Assembly: GCA_965200945.1 (NCBI GenBank) | Contig: OZ241749.1 | Coordinates: 2,728,001-2,792,000 of the forward strand | DNA: 64,000 nucleotides | Origin: JADCRZ01 sp965200945 | GTDB taxonomy: Bacteria; Bacteroidota; Bacteroidia; Chitinophagales; Chitinophagaceae | Direction: 5' to 3' | Shown: in pieces, positions 8,072 through 16,422 of the stretch | Numbering within the stretch: position 1 is the stretch's first letter | Layout of the letters: each line of letters opens with the position of its first letter | Position numbers and translations under genes: made by a program | Notes under the pieces: model-generated | Told to the model about the DNA's origin: nothing | Seen by the model: the letters and a program-made list of their open reading frames with translations, nothing else | The model's database searches: none

Positions 8072-9064
8072 CTAATTTTTTACATTGATCAGGTTTACCA
8101 CCACTTTTATCATTATATCTTTTTCCTCTGGCTTGCTTTCAGCAATCATCAAAGTAAGCGCCACCAAGGCATTGTCGGCTATCCGCTTTGAACCATCTGA
8201 CCTGTATAGTATATCATTCTTTTCCAGGAACCAAACAAAGAGAAACGCTGCAATGCGTTTGTTTCCATCTGAGAATGAATGGTTCTTGATAACAAAATAA
8301 AGGAGGTTAGCGGCTTTCTCTTCTACACTGGGGTAAAGATCCTCCCTACCAAAGGTCTGGTAAATCGCAGCCAGTGACCCCTGAAAAGAATCATCTTTTT
8401 CATTGCCGAAAAGAGCGCTTCCACCGAATTTATCTTTTAATCCCTTAATTGCGGTCATAGCGGCAGGATAGGTGATCTGGAATAACTCCTCGGAGGTTGT
8501 GCCTTGAATTTCAAGTATCTGGTGGTCATATTGATCGAGTACGTCCAGTGCGTAAGTATAATCAGTAACTATTTGCAGTAAACCGGTTGCCTCATCGGAG
8601 CTCAATTCTTTATTAGATATCACATTGCCTAGCAGCTTTACAGTTTGTTTTAAGTCCTCTAATTTACGTGATTGTTCCTGAAAACGTTTCTGATCAATTG
8701 CATAACCCTTTGTAAGGTACTCTTTTAGAACACTGTTGGCCCAAATTCGAAACTGCGTTCCTTTTATAGAATTAACCCGGTAACCAATAGAAATGATCAT
8801 ATCCAGGTTGTAATTCTCCAGATCCCTGGTTATCGCTCTTGTACCTTCTTGGCGAACTGTTCGGAATTTCCGAACAGTTGATTCCTTGTTCAGTTCTCCC
8901 GATTTGAAAATATGCTTTATATGCTCACTGATATTGGCTTTACTTGACTCAAAAAGGTCAATGATTTGGGCTTGTGTTAACCATACCGTATCCTGGTCAA
9001 GCCTAACTTCTACACCCGTTTGCCCATCCCTAACCTGATAAATCAACATCCTTGTATTTTCCAT
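8072..9064 (-). CDS. RhuM-like / Fic-Doc domain protein
   Basis: 330 residues. The first half (WLTQAQIIDLFESSKANISEH, DMIISIGYRVNS, FRIWANSVLKEYL) is the RhuM/virulence-protein module, a putative DNA-binding part found on mobile elements. The C-terminal part carries a Fic/Doc motif, HSFSDGNKRIAAFLF at about residues 262-276, with the catalytic His, the acidic residue and the GNK anion hole, as in Doc-type nucleotide or phosphate transferases. Such proteins modify host targets (AMPylation or phosphorylation) and often act as toxins. No separate antitoxin gene is next to it; the RhuM half might give self-control. It lies downstream of, and co-directional with, the integrase remnant, 83 bases away. 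Start at 9064 is the natural one (MENTRMLIYQVRDGQTGVEV). Confidence 0.85.
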   Translation of the reverse strand: MENTRMLIYQVRDGQTGVEVRLDQDTVWLTQAQIIDLFESSKANISEHIKHIFKSGELNKESTVRKFRTVRQEGTRAITRDLENYNLDMIISIGYRVNSIKGTQFRIWANSVLKEYLTKGYAIDQKRFQEQSRKLEDLKQTVKLLGNVISNKELSSDEATGLLQIVTDYTYALDVLDQYDHQILEIQGTTSEELFQITYPAAMTAIKGLKDKFGGSALFGNEKDDSFQGSLAAIYQTFGREDLYPSVEEKAANLLYFVIKNHSFSDGNKRIAAFLFVWFLEKNDILYRSDGSKRIADNALVALTLMIAESKPEEKDIMIKVVVNLINVKN

Positions 9065-9095
9065 ACCTACAGCTTTTTAAGTGAAAGTCAATCAT

Positions 9096-9124
9096 CCAAC
9101 TTCCGAGGAAAACCCGGTAGTTGG
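9096..9124. other. Hairpin between integrase remnant and Fic gene
   Basis: CCAACT-T-CCG (9096-9105) pairs with CGG-T-AGTTGG (9115-9124) with one mismatch and a 9-base loop. It lies in the 83-base gap, just after the integrase stop on the minus strand. No T tract follows on that strand, so its role (processing, weak terminator, recombination scar) is open. Confidence 0.4.
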
Positions 9125-9147
9125 AATATTAAAAACATTCCATCACC

Positions 9148-9765
9148 TTATCCTTTCAAAATGTTCTTTTGCAAATACTTATTTACGTATCCATCCACGT
9201 CAATCAACTTGTTACCCTTGTCCTTCTCCAACCACTTCAATACATCCGCTACATCACAGAACTTGTCGTAATAGGAAGCTGCAGTATTCCTGTCCAGGTT
9301 CAATGTTTTGGAACGCAATGAATGGGTGGTCAGCAAATATTCTCTAAACCGTTCAAGAAAAAATTCATCGATTGCCCGGAACTTTACATGTTCACCGGCA
9401 AAACGTTGCAGGAATTTCAGGGCGCTTTTGTAATGCTCTACGTTTTTATCTGATCTTGCTTTATTGTGTACGTAGTCCCTGGCAAAAATTGAAAAATCGC
9501 CTTCCAATACATCTTTATTAAACAGGTTGTTTTCATCCAGCATCAATGACTTCATCCGTTTCAGAAAAATCTTTTCGGCAATCTCCCGGTTTAATTCATT
9601 CTGCTTCTTTTCGAAAGCCGTTTTTGGCTCGGGCTGAATGTATAATTTCAGGAACTCCCGGCGTGTGTGTATTTTCTTTTGTGGGTTCCAAACAGGCGGA
9701 TAATAGTCAATATACAAACTGAGCTTTCCGTCAGATAACTTCTTTTCCCTTATTTTACCTCTCAT
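9148..9765 (-). pseudogene. Tyrosine integrase, N-terminal half only
   Basis: 205 residues matching the start of Bacteroidota tyrosine recombinases: an arm-type DNA-binding part (GKLSLYIDYYPPVW, TRREFLKLYI) and the SAM-like core-binding helices (EHYKSALKFLQRFAGEHVKF, FREYLLTTHSLRSKTLNL, DRNTAASYYDKF). Intact relatives are about 400 residues. The catalytic domain with the R-HxxR-Y residues is absent: the reading frame ends after WLEKDKGNKLIDVDGYVNKY and LQKNILKG, and no HGFRH-like or GHKN-like sequence occurs downstream. It cannot recombine on its own. Its start overlaps the HTH gene stop by four bases (ATGA), the usual xis-int coupling. It could in principle still bind DNA. Confidence 0.8.
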
Positions 9766-10148
9766 AAGTTTCCATATTTAGCAGTCAGATAATCCATCAC
9801 AGCATCCTTTTTGAACAGTAACCGCTTTCCGATTTTAACCTTGGGAAAAGCAGGGTCTTTGATCAATCTGAAAATCGTCCGTTCACTCAACCCTGTGGCA
9901 GCTGAAAGGCCACCTGTTCCTAACATTTCTGCTGAATTATCTCTGGAAACACTCCTGCCTTGTTGCTTGCTTTCTAATAATTGCTGCTCCGTATCAGCTT
10001 GCGACACTTCTATCCGGGCATCTTTCTGCCTCTTTTTGTAATTGGACTTGGCACATTGATCGGAGCAAAACTTTGTTACGGTTGTTTTTGCTATGAATAC
10101 CTTGTTACAATGCTGACACACTTTATTTATGCGGATGTTACTGCTCAT
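9762..10148 (-). CDS. Zinc-ribbon plus HTH (excisionase-like) protein
   Basis: 128 residues in two parts. The N-terminal part has a C-x2-C-x13-C-x3-C zinc ribbon (CQHCNKVF ... CSDQCAK). The C-terminal part is an excisionase-type helix-turn-helix (LSAATGLSERTIFRLIKDP, then FPKVKIGKRLLFKKDAVMDY). The usual small helix-turn-helix proteins encoded next to Bacteroidota integrases have this second part; the linker between the two parts is polar. It is coupled to the integrase by an ATGA overlap. Likely role: control of excision or of its own promoter, now in a defunct element. Upstream are two inverted repeats that could be its operators. Confidence 0.8.
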   Translation of the reverse strand: MSSNIRINKVCQHCNKVFIAKTTVTKFCSDQCAKSNYKKRQKDARIEVSQADTEQQLLESKQQGRSVSRDNSAEMLGTGGLSAATGLSERTIFRLIKDPAFPKVKIGKRLLFKKDAVMDYLTAKYGNL

Positions 10149-10302
10149 TAATTACTGCTTTAATGACTGGAGGTGCATACAGCTGCCAATTACTGACTAA
10201 TACTGACATTTACTGCTATAATTTCTCTTTTCTCCGGCTGGTTATGTACCGCACCCTGAATTATAAGAAAGGCACAAACAAAAATGAAAAAAAAATACAA
10301 AT

Positions 10303-10341
10303 GATGTCAAATTATGACATCTACCTGTAATTCAATACAGG
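10303..10341. promoter_or_regulatory. Two tandem inverted repeats between the HTH gene and mnmE
   Basis: GATGTCA-AATTA-TGACATC (10303-10321) and CCTGTA-ATTCAA-TACAGG (10324-10341) are perfect dyads two bases apart, about 160 bases upstream of the HTH gene. The first looks like an operator for a dimeric regulator. The second could serve mnmE (which ends at 10396 on this strand) as a weak terminator. Nearer the HTH gene, the short word TACTG recurs four times between 10152 and 10216. The rest of 10149-10395 holds nothing I recognise. Confidence 0.4.
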
Positions 10342-10395
10342 CAGTCATTACAGAAGATTAAGCAGAGTAAGATAGGGTTAACTGAAGTTGTACCG

Positions 10396-11781
10396 CTATT
10401 TGCCGATACAGAACTTACTGAAAATATAATCCAACTGATCCTCGCTCGTTATCTCCCCGGTTATTTCTCCTATGTATTGCAGACATTGTCTGATGTCCAG
10501 TGCAATCAGATCACTGGGTATATTATTGTTCATGCCTGAGACGATGTCCTGAAGGGATCTGTGTACCTGTTGCAGGGCGTGGTAATGGCGGGCGTTCGTA
10601 ATGATGGTGTCTTCGGTTTGAACAGCCCCTTGCAGTACCATGTCGAGCATGCGTTCCTGGAGGGTTTCGATATGCAGGTTTTGCCTGGCGGAGATGAAGA
10701 TGACACCTTCGATGCGTTCGAAGCGGCTGCGGATGGCGGGGTCAAGCGGGTCATCCGATTTGTTGCCGGTCAGGATGAATTTTTTATTGTTTTTGCGTAA
10801 CTCCGTTCCAACTGCTTCCAGCTCTTCAGGTGTTGTCGAGTAAACATCGAACAGGTACAGTACGAAATCTGCCTGCTCTATCTTTTCGCGGCTTTTCTGG
10901 ATGCCCATGCTTTCGATCACATCGGTGGTATGCTCCCGGATACCGGCCGTGTCTATCAGGCGGAAAAGGATACCATCCATGTTCAGCACTTCCTCGATGG
11001 TGTCGCGGGTGGTGCCGGCAATCTCGCTGACGATGGCGCGGTTGTCCTGCAACAACGTATTCAGCAGTGTCGATTTACCAGCGTTGGGCTTGCCGACGAT
11101 GGCCACCTGTACCCCTTTTTTAACCACATTCCCCAGCTGAAAGGATTGCAACAGGGAAGCGACCGTCTTTTCTGCCCGGTTCACCAATTCGTATAATTTC
11201 GTGCGGTCGGCAAACTCTACATCCTCCTGCGAGAAATCTAGTTCCAGTTCTATAAGGGCGGAGAAAGTGAGTAACTGCTCCCGCAGCTCTTTCAACACCT
11301 TCGAAAAGCCACCTCTGACTGCATTTAAGGCGCTCTTTTGTGCTGCCTGCGTATCACTAAGGATCAGATCAGCTACGGCTTCCGCCTGCGTTAAATCCAG
11401 TTTTCCGTGCAGGAAGGCCCGCTGGGTGAATTCACCGGGTTTAGCCAGCCTCGCTCCTGCCTGTATGCAGGCATCAATGATCTGTTGCTGTACAAAGGGA
11501 GAGCCATGACAGGAAATCTCCGCGATGTTTTCACCTGTGTAGGAACGGGGAGCCTTGTAAAGAGAAATCACCACTTCATCCAGCACCTTTTCATCGGTTT
11601 TTAGCAAGCCTACATGCAGGGTATGACTGGCCTGCTCTCTCAGGTCTTTTGAAGGGAAGAACCGGTTTGCAACCGAGATAGCCTCCTGTCCGCTTATCCT
11701 GATCACACCAATGGCACTGATGCCCGGTGCAGTTGCCAGTGCCACGATCGTATCCTCCCATCCGGAAAGTTTATGTGCCAT
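10396..11781 (-). CDS. mnmE: tRNA uridine-5-carboxymethylaminomethyl(34) GTPase MnmE
   Basis: 461 residues, normal length. The N-terminal folate-binding domain begins DTIVALATAPGISAIGVIRI, followed by helical segments and an inserted G domain with G1 GKPNAGKS, G2 TTRD, G3 DTAG and G4 NKSD. The protein ends in the diagnostic FCIGK, whose Cys is conserved in the family. With MnmG it installs the cmnm5 group on U34 of several tRNAs in the cytosol. It stands alone, between a terminator upstream and the mobile-element remnant downstream, so the element may have inserted just behind it. Confidence 0.97.
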   Translation of the reverse strand: MAHKLSGWEDTIVALATAPGISAIGVIRISGQEAISVANRFFPSKDLREQASHTLHVGLLKTDEKVLDEVVISLYKAPRSYTGENIAEISCHGSPFVQQQIIDACIQAGARLAKPGEFTQRAFLHGKLDLTQAEAVADLILSDTQAAQKSALNAVRGGFSKVLKELREQLLTFSALIELELDFSQEDVEFADRTKLYELVNRAEKTVASLLQSFQLGNVVKKGVQVAIVGKPNAGKSTLLNTLLQDNRAIVSEIAGTTRDTIEEVLNMDGILFRLIDTAGIREHTTDVIESMGIQKSREKIEQADFVLYLFDVYSTTPEELEAVGTELRKNNKKFILTGNKSDDPLDPAIRSRFERIEGVIFISARQNLHIETLQERMLDMVLQGAVQTEDTIITNARHYHALQQVHRSLQDIVSGMNNNIPSDLIALDIRQCLQYIGEITGEITSEDQLDYIFSKFCIGK

Positions 11782-11795
11782 ATGCTACAAATAAA

Positions 11796-11820
11796 AATCC
11801 CCTTCGTTATGGAGGGGATT
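11796..11820 (-). terminator. Intrinsic terminator after the shorter tonB gene
   Basis: AATCCCCT (11796-11803) pairs with AGGGGATT (11813-11820); on the minus strand the stem is followed by a run of T (11791-11795). It lies between the tonB stop at 11840 and the mnmE start, so mnmE has its own promoter in only about 15 bases or depends on read-through. Confidence 0.8.
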
Positions 11821-11839
11821 GCAAAGTTACCGGTTCCTG

Positions 11840-12667
11840 CTATTCCACATTTAATCTGAATATGATCGGCTGTTTCTTGTATGATTTCACTTTCCGACCA
11901 TTCTGTTGTGCGGGCTCCCATTTACCGCTCTTTCTGATCACGCGAATGGCTTCTTCCCGCAGTCCGCCACTCTCCGGTCCGCTGATGGCTTCCACGTTGC
12001 TGACATTTCCATCCTGGTCAACAATGAACTGCACTTCGACTGTTCCCTGCTTCTCATTCGTCTGTGCTTCTTCCGGATAGCGGAACATCTTGTTCAGGTA
12101 CCGCATCCACGCTCCGGCACCACCGGGATATTGAGATTCGATCTCTACTTTAGTGAATATTTCCTCTTCCCTTGCCGGCGCTGCAGGAGCAGTTACTATT
12201 CCCTTTTCTATCGCCTCTACCGGCCCCTGATCGACCCCATCATCCTTGATTCCACTTTGATTCAGGGGGCCGATCTTGGTATCGGTCAGGTCTTCATTAG
12301 CGGGAGGCATCTCAGTTGGCGGAACGAGTTCATCATGTACAATCAAGGGAGGAGTGAAGCGAACCATTTCCACTCTGGGTGGTTGGGGCTTTGGAATAAC
12401 TGGGGGAGGTGGCTCCACTTTGTCCGTTTCAGGGATAGGAGTAAGCTCTATCGGGTCTGACACCAGTTCAACTGGTTTCGTATGGCTTACGGAACCAGCC
12501 AATACATATCCTCCTACAATCAAAGCGATCGACGCGATCGTCATCGCCATCGCTTTTATCAATCTCCTGTCGTACGTCTTGCGCAGATTATACGCGCCAT
12601 ACGCTTTGTTGCGCCCTTCGAAAATAATGTCAAGCACATCTGCGGTTAAGATCTTGTTTGCTTCCAT
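11840..12667 (-). CDS. tonB: Energy transducer TonB (paralogue 2)
   Basis: 275 residues from the ATG at 12667 (MEANKILTADVLDIIFEGRN); an upstream in-frame ATG at 12748 would add 27 residues but the neighbouring paralogue starts exactly at MEANK. Parts: a cytoplasmic segment with NKAYGAYNLRKTYDRR, one membrane helix (AMTIASIALIVGGYVLAG), a proline-rich periplasmic spacer (EPPPPVIPKPQPPRVE), and a TonB C-terminal domain (QYPGGAGAWMRYL to FRLNVE). It passes proton-motive energy from ExbB/ExbD to outer-membrane receptors. It is separated from the other tonB by a 337-base gap with a terminator, so it is probably a separate transcript. Confidence 0.93.
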   Translation of the reverse strand: MEANKILTADVLDIIFEGRNKAYGAYNLRKTYDRRLIKAMAMTIASIALIVGGYVLAGSVSHTKPVELVSDPIELTPIPETDKVEPPPPVIPKPQPPRVEMVRFTPPLIVHDELVPPTEMPPANEDLTDTKIGPLNQSGIKDDGVDQGPVEAIEKGIVTAPAAPAREEEIFTKVEIESQYPGGAGAWMRYLNKMFRYPEEAQTNEKQGTVEVQFIVDQDGNVSNVEAISGPESGGLREEAIRVIRKSGKWEPAQQNGRKVKSYKKQPIIFRLNVE

Positions 12668-13004
12668 GGTTGTTTTTCTTTTGAGATACCTTCTCCAACC
12701 ATTTCCACACCCAGTATCCACGCCGATGCATAAACGAAATTTTTCCACACTACTTTAACGTTCCATCCCTTCACTGTATGACGCCTGTCATTCTTTACAA
12801 AATTATGTACCGTTCATGCATAACCGAATTTATCCATGTCAAAGTCTGCACTGATTTCACCTGCATATTTGGTCATACCACAGATGCCATTATTCTGCGA
12901 TTTAATAAGGATTGGGTAACCCCTTCTTACTTTGGATCTAAGAATATTAAACAAAAAAAACCCCTCCGGGTCCGGAGGGGTTTATATAAACATACTCAGT
13001 TCGT
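12668..13004. other. Intergenic region between the two tonB genes
   Basis: 337 bases. It holds the terminator at 12959-12982 and, nearer the second tonB gene, an imperfect direct repeat: GCATAAACGAAATTTTTCCA at 12728 and GCATAACCGAATTTATCCA at 12818. Both copies are in the likely promoter zone of the gene starting at 12667 and may be regulatory. No gene seen. Confidence 0.4.
12959..12982 (-). terminator. Intrinsic terminator after the first tonB gene
   Basis: AACCCCTCCG and CGGAGGGGTT form a 10-bp GC stem with a 4-base loop. On the minus strand it is followed by eight T (A run at 12953-12960). It closes the exbB-exbD-exbD-tonB operon; with the TTTATATAAA on the other side it may work both ways. 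Confidence 0.9.
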
Positions 13005-13841
13005 TTACTCTGTATCCAACCTGAAAATGATCGGCTGTTTCTTGTAAGACTTTACCTTACGGCCGTTCTGAACTGCAGGTTCCCATTTACCACTTTTCTT
13101 GATTACACGGATCGCTTCATCTCTCAATCCACCACCGGTAGGACCACTCACCACTTCCACATCACTCACGTTTCCTTCCTTGTCAACTATGAACTGTACA
13201 ACCACCGTACCTTGGATCTCATTGGCTTGGGCCTCTTCAGGATAACGGAAAGTTTTATTCAAGTAACGCATCCAGGCACTGGAACCACCTGGATAGGAAG
13301 ACTCGATCTCTACTTTTGTAAATGTTTTATCGTAATCTTCTTCAACTTTTTTTGGGGCTTCGATTACACCTTTACCGGCATCACTCACCGGAGGTGCTAC
13401 TATACCTTCATCTTTGATGCCTTCCTGGTTGATGGTACCGATCTTGGTTTCTTCGAGCTTTTCAACTTCCGGCGGTTTTTCATCCTCTTTTACTTCCTCA
13501 TCCTTTACGATCTTGGGAGGCGTAAACTTGGCAATTTCCACTTTTGGAGGCTCTGGTTTCGGCGGGGGTGGCGGAGGAGGAGGCTCAGGCTTTTTGTCTT
13601 CCTGTTTGATCTCTTCCAGCTGCACATCCTGTACAACCATTTCCTGCTTGCTCGAATCATTTATCTTCCCGGCGATCACGTACATCCCTGCGAGGAGTAA
13701 CAGGATCGCTATCATTACACCAATCGCTGTAAACAGTCGTTTGCTGTAAGTTTTACGCAGGTTGTAAGCGCCATATTCCTTGTTACGCCCTTCGAAGACG
13801 ATGTCGAGGATATCAGCACTTAAAATTTTGTTAGCTTCCAT
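13005..13841 (-). CDS. tonB: Energy transducer TonB (paralogue 1)
   Basis: 278 residues, the last gene of the exbB-exbD-exbD-tonB run. It has the same plan as the neighbouring paralogue: MEANKILSADILDIVFEGRN, a membrane helix (IGVMIAILLLLAGMYVIAG), a spacer with eight consecutive prolines (EPPPPPPPPKPEPPKVE) and further acidic/KP repeats, then a TonB C-terminal domain starting YPGGSSAWMRYLNK and ending FRLDTE. The two paralogues keep near-identical ends but differ in the spacer, which sets how far each can reach across the periplasm. The start by ATG 13841 is clear. Confidence 0.95.
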   Translation of the reverse strand: MEANKILSADILDIVFEGRNKEYGAYNLRKTYSKRLFTAIGVMIAILLLLAGMYVIAGKINDSSKQEMVVQDVQLEEIKQEDKKPEPPPPPPPPKPEPPKVEIAKFTPPKIVKDEEVKEDEKPPEVEKLEETKIGTINQEGIKDEGIVAPPVSDAGKGVIEAPKKVEEDYDKTFTKVEIESSYPGGSSAWMRYLNKTFRYPEEAQANEIQGTVVVQFIVDKEGNVSDVEVVSGPTGGGLRDEAIRVIKKSGKWEPAVQNGRKVKSYKKQPIIFRLDTE

Positions 13842-13913
13842 TAAATAGATTTTTTGTAAGATTCCGGGTCGTCAGGATTCCATAAAAATAATATAGAATC
13901 TTTCCAGCCCTTA

Positions 13914-14444
13914 CTAGTTTGCCTGTGTCTTTTTGATCAGTTCGAATTCAACCGGAGCAATATCAACCATCGCATACCTTTTCACGTCGTTGATCGTCAT
14001 TTCATCCAGCATATCAACAGCATTCTTGTAGGTAGACTCTTCGTCCGGTTTGATCACGACCACAAAGTCATTCGGGTCGGTTGATTTTTTCTTTCTCAGG
14101 ATCACATCACGGATTTCTTTGAAAGAAGAAGTCTTGAAATTCGAAGCATCCGGTGCCAGGATTCCTTCATAATAATACACCACATCGTTTTTACCCAGCA
14201 GCATTGTCAGTGCGCCTGATTCCTTGGCCTTGTTCTGCTCTTCCGGTTTGTCTGTATCCTTTGGCAGGAACAGCTTCATGGAAGTCGGCTGACTCATGGT
14301 GGTGGTGAAGATAAAGAACGTGATCAACAGGAAGCCTAAGTCAACCATCGGCGTAAGGTCAACCCTTGTAGATAGCTTTTTCCCTTTTTTTACTCCCGGA
14401 CCTTTTTTATGGCCTCCGCCGCCCGAGGTATCCATTTCTGCCAT
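13914..14444 (-). CDS. exbD: Biopolymer transport protein ExbD (second copy)
   Basis: 176 residues. A Gly/Lys-rich cytoplasmic N-terminus (GGGGHKKGPGVKKGKKLS) leads to the conserved LTPMVDLGFLLITFFIFTTT, the single membrane helix with the proton-carrying Asp. The periplasmic part ends with a TolR-like fold (FVVVIKPDEESTYKNAVDML). It works with ExbB as proton channel and stator for TonB. It is 50 bases after the other exbD and 72 bases before tonB, in one operon. Confidence 0.95.
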   Translation of the reverse strand: MAEMDTSGGGGHKKGPGVKKGKKLSTRVDLTPMVDLGFLLITFFIFTTTMSQPTSMKLFLPKDTDKPEEQNKAKESGALTMLLGKNDVVYYYEGILAPDASNFKTSSFKEIRDVILRKKKSTDPNDFVVVIKPDEESTYKNAVDMLDEMTINDVKRYAMVDIAPVEFELIKKTQAN

Positions 14445-14494
14445 AACTATTCAGTGTTTTAATGAGATAATATTGTTTTCACCCGCGATTTCAA

Positions 14495-15169
14495 CTAACC
14501 ACCTGCAGATTCTGCCGGTGCACGCGACATGTTCTTCTTGTAAAGTTCAGTACCGGCCGGAACGTTCTCTGGATTGGTGATCATCTGAAATTTCAACTGA
14601 TCGTTTTTCTTGAACGCATTGATCACAGCTTGGAAAGAAGGATACTTTGAAGTGTTGTCCCCTTTTACGAGCAGGTTCATCTTTGTACCTTGGAAAGCAG
14701 CTACTGAAGCCCTGATCCACTCGTTGAGCTGGTTGTTGGTACTGTCCAGAACGGGAATACCTTCCTGTGCAGTTTTCTTGACCTGCTCTTCGGTCAGCCC
14801 AAGGTAACCTTTCAGTTTGCTGAAAGGAACACCGATGTAAGCATTTGTCCGGTTGAAGTTTTTAATTTCAGCTGCGGAAAGACCAAGGTTGTTTGTCTTG
14901 CTGATATCTTCCAGGATTGCCTGCTTTTCCGTAGAATTGTCATCAGAGATTGAGAAAAACACTTTGCCGTTTTTGTCGATGGTGATCAGCACCACGTCCT
15001 TTTCAGGAGCAACGGTATTGGAAACGGAGTTTGGTGTTACAACCGCCAGCGCCTCAGATGGCTTGAACTTGGTTGTAAGAATGAAAAATGAAAGAAGAAG
15101 AAAAGCCACGTCGCACATCGCCGTCATGTCGATCGGTGTGCTTTTGCGTGGGACTTTAACTTTAGGCAT
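14495..15169 (-). CDS. exbD: Biopolymer transport protein ExbD (first copy)
   Basis: 224 residues, longer than its neighbour. It opens MPKVKVPRKSTPIDMTAMCD and has the membrane helix VAFLLLSFFILTTKF with the conserved Asp just before it, then a longer periplasmic domain with an inserted region (residues about 60-150) and a TolR-like end (LLVKGDNTSKYPSFQAVINA). Two unequal ExbD proteins beside one ExbB is a common Bacteroidota layout; they may form a mixed dimer. It lies 85 bases after exbB. Confidence 0.95.
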   Translation of the reverse strand: MPKVKVPRKSTPIDMTAMCDVAFLLLSFFILTTKFKPSEALAVVTPNSVSNTVAPEKDVVLITIDKNGKVFFSISDDNSTEKQAILEDISKTNNLGLSAAEIKNFNRTNAYIGVPFSKLKGYLGLTEEQVKKTAQEGIPVLDSTNNQLNEWIRASVAAFQGTKMNLLVKGDNTSKYPSFQAVINAFKKNDQLKFQMITNPENVPAGTELYKKNMSRAPAESAGG

Positions 15170-15254
15170 AAGAATTAAGATTTACTCGTGAGATGCATAC
15201 GTTTCCAAATTCCACATAATAACGCCTCAGAAATCTGGTAAACTCAACAATTGA

Positions 15255-16115
15255 TTACTTGTACAGAGATGCAAAACTTTGTGTGAGTGTGAATCCGCTT
15301 TCATCGATCCCGTAAGTGATAGAGTCGATCTTTGTGGTAAAGATGTTGTAGAAGATGATCGCAAAAGCGGAAGTACCGATACCGAGGGCGGTATTGTACA
15401 AGGCTTCAGAGATACCTTGCGACAACTGACGGGCTGCATCACCACCACCTTCAGCACCAAGTGCTGCAAACGAAGTGATCATACCGATTACCGTACCCAG
15501 CAGACCAAGCAGGGTTGCTACAGAAGCGATGGTTGAAAGGAACACCAGGTTCTTTTCCAGCATCGGCAGTTCAAGCGCTGTAGCTTCTTCCACTTCTTTC
15601 TGAATCGCGGCCAGTTTCTGCTCGCCATCGAGCTCTGATGACATCATCATTTCTTTGTACTTGCGGAGACCCGCTTTCATAACGTTGCCTACAGAACCTT
15701 TCTGCTTGTCGCATTCTGCAAGGGCAGCATCCACATTTTTATTGGCAAGATGATACTGCACTTTACGGATGAATTCAGCAATGTTTCCCTTACCGGAAGC
15801 TTTAGAAACTGTAAGCAGTCTTTCAATGATAAAAGTCAACACGGTTAGCAGTGATCCAATCAGCAGAGGCACAATAATTCCTCCCTCATACATCCTCGCA
15901 AGCGCAAATTTTGGACCTTCATGTTTCGGCCAGAAACCACCGGACGGATCAGGATTCGTGAAGTTACCAGGGTTACCCAGCGCAAAACGCCAGAGACAAT
16001 ACCCCAATAATATGCAACCAACGGGTGCGATCCAGGAAATTACGTTGCTGCTCTTTGTGGGTTGAACCGCGGTACTGCCTGTTTTTACATTTACAACTGG
16101 TTTAGTTTCAGCCAT
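15255..16115 (-). CDS. exbB: MotA/TolQ/ExbB proton channel protein
   Basis: 286 residues. A first membrane helix (ISWIAPVGCILLGYCLWRF), a second (IIVPLLIGSLLTVLTFII), a cytoplasmic helical domain, and the paired conserved helices (FLSTIASVATLLGLLGTVIG and LYNTALGIGTSAFAIIFYNI) typical of ExbB/TolQ. It forms the pentameric channel around ExbD that drives TonB. It is the first gene of the operon. The 307-base gap upstream (16116-16422) is AT-rich and must hold divergent promoters for this gene and the metalloprotease; I could not pick a single convincing one. Confidence 0.95.
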   Translation of the reverse strand: MAETKPVVNVKTGSTAVQPTKSSNVISWIAPVGCILLGYCLWRFALGNPGNFTNPDPSGGFWPKHEGPKFALARMYEGGIIVPLLIGSLLTVLTFIIERLLTVSKASGKGNIAEFIRKVQYHLANKNVDAALAECDKQKGSVGNVMKAGLRKYKEMMMSSELDGEQKLAAIQKEVEEATALELPMLEKNLVFLSTIASVATLLGLLGTVIGMITSFAALGAEGGGDAARQLSQGISEALYNTALGIGTSAFAIIFYNIFTTKIDSITYGIDESGFTLTQSFASLYK

Positions 16116-16422
16116 GATGTTGAGTTTTAAGTTTAAACAATGATTGATTTATTGTGCGGAAAAGCGTTTTGCAGATACAATTCTAAGGAAAAAATCTTTT
16201 TAAAAATTCAAATAGATAAAATAAAATTTTAATGGGATTCTAAAGGTAAGGAATTCTAAAAGCACTTATTGTAGATATAAGCATCCTCCTTTATTTTTCA
16301 TTTGGATCAGACTGGGCTGTTAAATTAAACGATTTTTCAAAAAATTGCAATTTCCCGCCAAACAATATTTTTTTTATGCTGTAGTTTAGAGCAAAGGCAT
16401 CCTTGTACCTTTATATATATGA

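Noticed and set aside
7915..8072. A minus-strand reading frame of about 50 codons with a coding-like composition (LRDRRDVPVAAGLPNKGL)
   Set aside because: No start codon or recognisable family; it follows the Fic gene stop and may be a relic, but I cannot identify it.
9000..10400. tRNA-type attachment site for the mobile remnant
   Set aside because: No tRNA or tRNA 3' end is present in the region, and I found no flanking direct repeat by eye.
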